From Arcanobacterium pluranimalium (GTDB lineage: Bacteria > Actinomycetota > Actinomycetes > Actinomycetales > Actinomycetaceae): DNA of 64,000 nt. Made by a program: the position numbers and the translations under genes. Of the stretch, positions 58,943 to 64,000 are shown piece by piece. The notes under the pieces were generated by a model that was given only the letters and a program-made list of their open reading frames with translations, ran no database searches and had not been told where the DNA came from. Every line of letters starts with the position of its first letter. Position 1 is the stretch's first letter. The DNA lies in contig NZ_JAFBCS010000001.1 of assembly GCF_016907845.1 (NCBI RefSeq), positions 1,426,001 to 1,490,000 on the forward strand, given 5' to 3'.

Positions 58943-60070
58943 TTACTTCTTCTTATGCTCGGCATACCACTGCCGGAATTCTTGAACGTTTTTGTTGTGT
59001 TCTTCAAGCGTAGAAGAAAATTTCGTCTCACCTGTATCAAGATTGACGGTCACGAAGTACAACCAATTTCCTGCCGGTGGATTCACCGTAGCCTTAATGG
59101 CATCAATAGAAGGAATAGAGATTGGTCCAGCTGGCAGACCAGGATGCTTGTATGTGTTATACGGATTATCGTTTTGAATATCCGCGTTCGTTGGGATACC
59201 CGAAGTCTTACCAACGCCATACATCACAGTAGAATCCATCTGCAGATACCCATGTACTTGGGACTTGTCGTTAAGACGGTTCTCTACCACTCGAGCAACT
59301 TGTGCGTAATGATCCGACCAGTTCACTTCACGTTCAATAATTGACGCAATGATAATTTGGCGCTGCCATTGCTGCCGAGGAATTCCTAAGTCCTCAAGTT
59401 CTTTCACGCGCTTGGCAACCATCTGTTTAATAGCATCATGTGCGCTCGTACCTGGAGCGAAAGTGTAGGTTAATGGAGAGATCCAGCCTTCAAGGTTGCC
59501 CTGTGCTTCGGCAGGCAGGCCTATTCCTGCTGCATCCGCAACCGCTTTATCGACGTCTGCTTTCTCAACTCCAAGCACATTGACCAGGCGGTCTTTCATC
59601 TGTTTGACAGTGAAACCCTCTGGAATAGTCACTTTAATTTCGGCTTTACTAGCCGGATCGAGTAATGCAGCAACTGCATCCGCGCCAGACATCTTCTTTT
59701 TGAGCGCATAGCTTCCTGGCTGAATTGAACCCGAGCGTGGATTCGCATTAAATGCCTCCACAAAAGCCGTTTCAGAAGCAACAACGCCTTTATCCTTGAG
59801 AATCTTGCCGATTGCCGTACCAGAGGCTCCCTTTGGAATGGTGATTACCACTGACTCCGTGCCAGAACCAGTAAAATCTTCTTCAGATGAACTGGAGAAC
59901 ATCGCACTGACATACGGCCACGAGACAACTCCTGCGAAAACAACAAGACCTGTCGTTAATGCAAGAAAAGCAGCGGAACACACTCGACGCCGTCTAGTGC
60001 GCTTTTTCTTATTCGCAATGCGACTCTTATCTTCCATTTCGTTATCGTGACCAGCAAAGAAATCAGTCAT
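58943..60070 (-). CDS. mltG: Endolytic murein transglycosylase MltG
   Basis: MltG cuts growing glycan strands near the membrane. The 375-residue protein has a cytoplasmic Arg/Lys-rich N-terminus (KSRIANKKKRTRRRRV), one membrane helix near 30-50, a LysM-like part and the YceG domain with catalytic Glu in IIASIIEREVNWSDHYAQVA near residue 245 and YLQMDSTVMYG. It lies between ruvX and aroE as in many actinobacteria. Confidence 0.94.
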   Translation of the reverse strand: MTDFFAGHDNEMEDKSRIANKKKRTRRRRVCSAAFLALTTGLVVFAGVVSWPYVSAMFSSSSEEDFTGSGTESVVITIPKGASGTAIGKILKDKGVVASETAFVEAFNANPRSGSIQPGSYALKKKMSGADAVAALLDPASKAEIKVTIPEGFTVKQMKDRLVNVLGVEKADVDKAVADAAGIGLPAEAQGNLEGWISPLTYTFAPGTSAHDAIKQMVAKRVKELEDLGIPRQQWQRQIIIASIIEREVNWSDHYAQVARVVENRLNDKSQVHGYLQMDSTVMYGVGKTSGIPTNADIQNDNPYNTYKHPGLPAGPISIPSIDAIKATVNPPAGNWLYFVTVNLDTGETKFSSTLEEHNKNVQEFRQWYAEHKKK

Positions 60071-60071
60071 G

Positions 60072-60563
60072 TCACTCTCCGTTCAGAGCTATTCCGGGAG
60101 TTTTGCCGGTATTGCGCTCAAAATCCATTGCATTTTCCAAAATAATAACCGCTGAAACTTGATCTACAACAGCACGATGGCTTTTTTCACGTTTGCCTGC
60201 CTCATGAAGCTGTCGATGCGCACTCACGGTAGTGAGCCGTTCGTCAACAAGACGTACGTCAACCGGCGCAATCCGGCGCGAAATCCGCTGCGCCCATTTG
60301 CGCGCATCGAGAGCAGTCTTCCCCTCGGTACCGTCCATATTTTTTGGCAGTCCAACGTAAACTTCTAGCACCTGATGAGTTTTCACGAGATCGACGACGG
60401 CGTTCAGATCGTTGCGTCCACGCTGAAACGTTCCCACCGGCGTCGCCAAAATCCCGGCAGAATCTGTCTTAGCTACGCCAACGCGCGCTCCTCCAACGTC
60501 AACTGCAATCCGCACTCCTTGACGGAGTGCGACGCGTGGAACCTCGTGAAAGTCCTCGATCAC
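60072..60563 (-). CDS. ruvX: Holliday junction resolvase-like protein RuvX (YqgF)
   Basis: The 163-residue protein has the RNase H-like fold of YqgF: IAVDVGGARVGVAKTD at the start, VYVGLPKNMDGTEG near 70 and VDERLTTVSAHRQLHEAG near 105, with the conserved acidic residues. YqgF acts in pre-16S rRNA maturation in E. coli and on Holliday junctions in mycobacteria. The ATG overlaps the alaS stop by four bases. Confidence 0.94.
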   Translation of the reverse strand: MIEDFHEVPRVALRQGVRIAVDVGGARVGVAKTDSAGILATPVGTFQRGRNDLNAVVDLVKTHQVLEVYVGLPKNMDGTEGKTALDARKWAQRISRRIAPVDVRLVDERLTTVSAHRQLHEAGKREKSHRAVVDQVSAVIILENAMDFERNTGKTPGIALNGE

Positions 60564-63232
60564 GAATGTGCCAATCTTTCCTCAATCGCAGCCATTGCTT
60601 GGGCGATCATAGAAGAATCAGCACCGCCTCCTTGAGCGAGATCGTCCTTTCCGCCGCCTCCGCCGCCAAGAATCTTAGCGACGAGTGAAACAAGCGCACC
60701 TGCTTTCACTCCGGAAGCAATAGCACTCGGGGTGGCTGCTACCACCACAAGAGGCCGATCTTTCACAACGCCGAAAAGTGCGACTACTGCTTTTTGCGAG
60801 TTCAATTGATTGCGCAAATCCGTAGCAGCACCTCGGATTTCATCAACCGAAGACAGCTCACCAAAGTTGTAGCTGGCCAGTTTGATGTCTGCAAATGTTG
60901 CAAGATTGTTGAGAATGCTCTGGTAAGTGCTCGTGATCTGCGCCTTACGTAAGCTGGCAATCTGCTTTTCAGCAGCCTTTAATTTATTCAACAGCGAATC
61001 GAGATGTTCCGGCAATTCTTCCGAACGCACATGCGAAAGCGAGCTGAGCTGCGATAACAACGCACGTTCCTTGGCACCACTAGCATAAGCTTCGCGTCCG
61101 ACTAGGGCTTCGATTCGTCGAACTCCTGAACCGATTGACGACTCGCCCAATACGGTGACTAATCCAATTTCGCCGCTGCTCTTAACATGCGTACCAGCAC
61201 AAAGTTCGCGCGACCAGTCTCCGCCGATCGAAACGACACGCACCACTTTTCCGTATTTCTCGCCAAATAGTGCCATAGCACCCAGTTCGCGAGCCTTTTC
61301 AATTTCCATCTCTTCATCGGTCACTTCGAGATTGTTTTGCAGCTGCGAATTAACACGCGCTTCGATTGAACCCATCACATCAGCTGGGATCTGCGAACCA
61401 TGACGGAAATCAAAGCGCAAACGAGATGGCGCATTCTCAGAACCTGCCTGTGTGGCCTGCTCACCGAGGTGTTCATGAAGCGCTTTGTGGATCATATGCG
61501 TTGCCGTATGGGCACGAGCAATTTGCCCGCGTCGATCAGTGTCGATCTGTGCATAGACGGTATCGTCCAAGGCAATTTTGCCTTCGGTAAGGGTGCCGCG
61601 ATGTACATGCAAACCTTTCACAGGCATTTGTACATCGTCAACACTCATCAAACCGCCACCAGAGATCGAGATTTCTCCACGATCAGCAAGCTGCCCGCCC
61701 TGTTCTGCCCAAAATGGAGTACGATCGAGCACGATATCAATTTCAGCGGGTGCTTCGACTGCAGGCACTGGTTTTCCATCCTGCAAAATGCCCAATACAC
61801 GAGCTTCAGCTGCGGATTCGCTATATCCAAGGAACTCTGTATCGCCGCCGGATTTTTCTTGAATCTCATGATAGACCGTGGCATCAACATGCCCGCTCTT
61901 CTTGGCCTGGGCGTCGGCACGAGCGCGATCTTTCTGCTCCTGCATAAGCGCCCGGAATCCCTGTTCATCGACTTTAATGCCTTTTTCAGCAGCCATTTCT
62001 AGGGTCAGATCAATTGGGAAGCCATAAGTATCGTGGAGTGTGAAAGCATCCGAGCCTGGCAAGCTAATGCCTGCGCTCTTGGCTTTGTCTACTGCTACAT
62101 CAAAAATCTGAGTGCCTGAGCTGAGCGTACGGCGGAAAGCTTCCTCTTCGGCATAGGCGATCTGCGAGATCCGATCAAAATCAGTTCCAACTTCAGGATA
62201 GCTTTCTTTCATTGCGTTCATTGACGCAGGAAGCAACGACGGCAGAGCAACCTCATCCACACCTAAGAGGCGCACCGAGCGTACCGCGCGGCGAATAAGA
62301 CGACGCAAAACGTAACCGCGTCCATCGTTGCCTGGGCGAACGCCGTCGCCAATCAGCATGAGCGAAGAACGCACGTGATCAGCGATAATACGCATCCGCA
62401 CGTCGTCTTCCTCATTTGCGCCATACTTCTTACCGGTCATCTCTTCTGTAGCAGCGATGACTGGATAGACCTGATCCGTCTCGTACATATTTCGCTTACC
62501 TTGCAGCAAATATGCGATTCGCTCAAGACCAGCTCCAGTATCGATAGCTGTTTGATCGAGGTTTCCAAGCAATGGGAAGTTCTTGCCCTCTCCCTCGCCA
62601 CGCAGGAATTCGTCGAAAACTAGGTTCCAAATCTCAAGGTAGCGGTCGCCACCTGGGTCAACCGTTCCTCCCACTGCTTCTGGACCAAATTCTGGACCGC
62701 GATCATAATGAATCTCTGCGCATGGGCCTGCTGGGCCAGGTTGCCCGGTGGACCAGAAAATCTCTTCGCGCTTGAGCTTGACGATGTGCTTAGGATCCAT
62801 GCCAATCGTCTTCGTCAATGCATCGTAGGAGACTTTGTCCTCTTCCCAAATCGTGACCCAGAGCCGATCGCCGTCAAGACCGTAGCCACCTTCAGAAACG
62901 GGTGTGGTAAGCAGACCGAATGCGAGGTCAATAGCGCCCTCTTTGAAGTAATCACCGAAAGAGAAATTTCCACACATTTGGAAGAATGTGCCGTGGCGAG
63001 TTGTGCGGCCGACGTTGTCGATATCATTCGTACGAATACACTTCTGAACTGAGGCTGCACGTGGAAATGGTGCTGGCTCGGTGCCGATAATGTAAGGGAT
63101 AAACGGCACCATTCCGGCAATCGTAAACAAAATCGATGGATCTGGCGATACCAAAGGAACGCTATCGACTATCTCATGGTCGTGTTTGCGGAAGTACTCC
63201 AACCAGCGATCACGAATTTCTGCACTGCGCAT
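60560..63232 (-). CDS. alaS: Alanyl-tRNA synthetase
   Basis: AlaRS charges tRNA-Ala. The 890-residue protein has the class II catalytic core (SAEIRDRWLEYFRKHDHEIV, TTRHGTFFQMCGNFSFGDYFK near 75-100), the editing domain with HTATH and CAGTHV, and a C-terminal Gly-rich end GGGGGGKDDLAQGGG. ATG 63232 is chosen over the TTG four codons upstream: GAGG lies seven bases before it. The order rpsD-DUF948-alaS-ruvX-mltG-aroE is conserved in actinobacteria. Confidence 0.97.
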   Translation of the reverse strand: MRSAEIRDRWLEYFRKHDHEIVDSVPLVSPDPSILFTIAGMVPFIPYIIGTEPAPFPRAASVQKCIRTNDIDNVGRTTRHGTFFQMCGNFSFGDYFKEGAIDLAFGLLTTPVSEGGYGLDGDRLWVTIWEEDKVSYDALTKTIGMDPKHIVKLKREEIFWSTGQPGPAGPCAEIHYDRGPEFGPEAVGGTVDPGGDRYLEIWNLVFDEFLRGEGEGKNFPLLGNLDQTAIDTGAGLERIAYLLQGKRNMYETDQVYPVIAATEEMTGKKYGANEEDDVRMRIIADHVRSSLMLIGDGVRPGNDGRGYVLRRLIRRAVRSVRLLGVDEVALPSLLPASMNAMKESYPEVGTDFDRISQIAYAEEEAFRRTLSSGTQIFDVAVDKAKSAGISLPGSDAFTLHDTYGFPIDLTLEMAAEKGIKVDEQGFRALMQEQKDRARADAQAKKSGHVDATVYHEIQEKSGGDTEFLGYSESAAEARVLGILQDGKPVPAVEAPAEIDIVLDRTPFWAEQGGQLADRGEISISGGGLMSVDDVQMPVKGLHVHRGTLTEGKIALDDTVYAQIDTDRRGQIARAHTATHMIHKALHEHLGEQATQAGSENAPSRLRFDFRHGSQIPADVMGSIEARVNSQLQNNLEVTDEEMEIEKARELGAMALFGEKYGKVVRVVSIGGDWSRELCAGTHVKSSGEIGLVTVLGESSIGSGVRRIEALVGREAYASGAKERALLSQLSSLSHVRSEELPEHLDSLLNKLKAAEKQIASLRKAQITSTYQSILNNLATFADIKLASYNFGELSSVDEIRGAATDLRNQLNSQKAVVALFGVVKDRPLVVVAATPSAIASGVKAGALVSLVAKILGGGGGGKDDLAQGGGADSSMIAQAMAAIEERLAHS

Positions 63233-63285
63233 ATCTATCCTCAAATTTCCTAAAGTCTACAAGTTTGCCAAAATCCAAATTAATA

Positions 63286-63732
63286 CTAGTACGACGACGA
63301 TCCAGACGTTTCGTTAGTATCAGGCGCGTTATGTGGTTTTTCTCCCTGATAGGGCTTATCTGCCGAAGTGGAAGTGGGAGACGTCTTGCCGAAAGCGCCT
63401 TTAACTTTCTCAGCTCCTCGACGCACGGCGAGAAATGGCGCTCCAACAGTCGAGGTCACAAGAGTGGTCATTGCCGAAATATCTTCGGAAGTGCGCGCCG
63501 CGGCATCGGTGATCGCATCAAGTTTTTTCACCTGATAATTGGCTTCTGCAACCGTTTTTGCTGCCTCGTCAATGGCCGGCAAGGTATGCTCAGTCAGTTC
63601 ACGCAAGGATTCGGCCATGCGATCAAGCACTCGCCCAAGTTTCATTAGTGGGCGAATCGAAAAATATACCAGCACGAGAAAAGCTAGTGCCGCAACAGTT
63701 CCTGCAATCTGACCAAGCGTAATCGGTTCCAT
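63286..63732 (-). CDS. DUF948 family membrane protein
   Basis: The 148-residue protein has one N-terminal membrane helix (about 6-28), a helical region that could form a coiled coil (RVLDRMAESLRELTEHTLPA) and a disordered Ser/Thr-rich tail. It belongs to the DUF948 family, which is found next to alaS in actinobacteria; its function is unknown. It lies between rpsD and alaS. Confidence 0.85.
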   Translation of the reverse strand: MEPITLGQIAGTVAALAFLVLVYFSIRPLMKLGRVLDRMAESLRELTEHTLPAIDEAAKTVAEANYQVKKLDAITDAAARTSEDISAMTTLVTSTVGAPFLAVRRGAEKVKGAFGKTSPTSTSADKPYQGEKPHNAPDTNETSGSSSY

Positions 63733-63774
63733 AAACCTATCTTATCTCTTCTTATCTCTCTTCCAGATATGAAA

Positions 63775-63805
63775 CAGCGCGCTACGGCGACTCCGTAGCG
63801 CGCTG
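63775..63805 (-). terminator. Hairpin after rpsD
   Basis: CAGCGCGCTACGG and CCGTAGCGCGCTG form a perfect 13-bp stem with a 5-base loop, 11 bases after the rpsD stop. It separates rpsD from the DUF948-alaS group. Confidence 0.75.
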
Positions 63806-63816
63806 CAAAGAAGATA

Positions 63817-64000
63817 TTATCGCGAGTAGTGCTCGACGACCATCTGAACGTCACACGTTACTGGCACTTCAGCACGCTTCGGGCGACGCACGAGCTCGAA
63901 GCGAAGCTTCTCAAGCTCAACCTTGAGGTAGTCAGGAACGATTGGCAGAACATCAGCATGCTGACCTTGAGCAGCAACCATGAACTGCGGTGAAGCCTGC
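63817..64000 (-). CDS. rpsD: 30S ribosomal protein S4 (3' end only)
   Basis: The last 60 codons of rpsD are present; the gene continues beyond the window. The translated end reads DVLPIVPDYLKVELEKLRFE...VTCDVQMVVEHYSR, and the closing VEHYSR is diagnostic for S4. S4 starts 30S assembly. This frame is too near the edge to show its start. Confidence 0.95.
   Translation of the reverse strand, partial: QASPQFMVAAQGQHADVLPIVPDYLKVELEKLRFELVRRPKRAEVPVTCDVQMVVEHYSR

Overview
The window is a gene-dense stretch of an actinobacterial chromosome of moderate base composition. Markers that point to Actinobacteria are whiA, rbpA, mihF, garA with ftsR, helY, pafB/pafC, a DUF3866 gene, a PriA without helicase motifs, and a UvrA whose first zinc site is written C-P-N-D-H. 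The fused aroK-aroB and tyrA-cmk genes, the gene content and the moderate GC suggest the Actinomycetaceae (Arcanobacterium/Trueperella-like). That placement is inference from memory, not from a search. No insertion sequence, prophage, CRISPR array or rRNA was seen; there is one tRNA, tRNA-Pro(GGG).

Layout. 1-1.8 kb: the end of a terC gene, an SBF-like transporter and a YciI protein. 1.86-9.8 kb (+): uvrA with a LexA-box-like site, uvrC, rapZ, yvcK and whiA. 10.1-13.6 kb (+): glycolysis (gap, pgk, tpiA) and secG. 13.7-16.9 kb (-): tal and tkt. 17.0-25.0 kb (+): xerD, parA, scpA, scpB, rluB, a tyrA-cmk fusion, der and a pair of small multidrug resistance genes, mostly joined by overlapping start and stop codons. 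25.1-30.7 kb: tRNA-Pro, pepN, garA-like, ftsR, a second merR, rbpA. 30.9-38.8 kb (-): lnt, helY, a lipid kinase, a small membrane protein, pafC, pafB; a DUF3866 gene diverges from pafB.

40.0-43.2 kb (-): an FMN riboswitch with its own intrinsic terminator, then a permease and a ThiY/NMT1-like lipoprotein, then hisE and hisG. In many actinobacteria the riboflavin biosynthesis genes lie between rpe and hisE-hisG. Here that slot holds only the riboswitch and what looks like a riboflavin importer (RibXY type), so synthesis may have been replaced by uptake. This is the most interesting observation in the window.

43.3-64.0 kb (-): rpe, rsmB, fmt, priA, metK, coaBC, rpoZ, gmk, mihF, nusB, efp, a shikimate-kinase-like gene, aroK-aroB fusion, aroC, an A24 prepilin-peptidase-like gene, aroE, mltG, ruvX, alaS, a DUF948 gene and the 3' end of rpsD. 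Several transcription units end in long, perfect hairpins with little or no T tract, and some of these share the same stem base.
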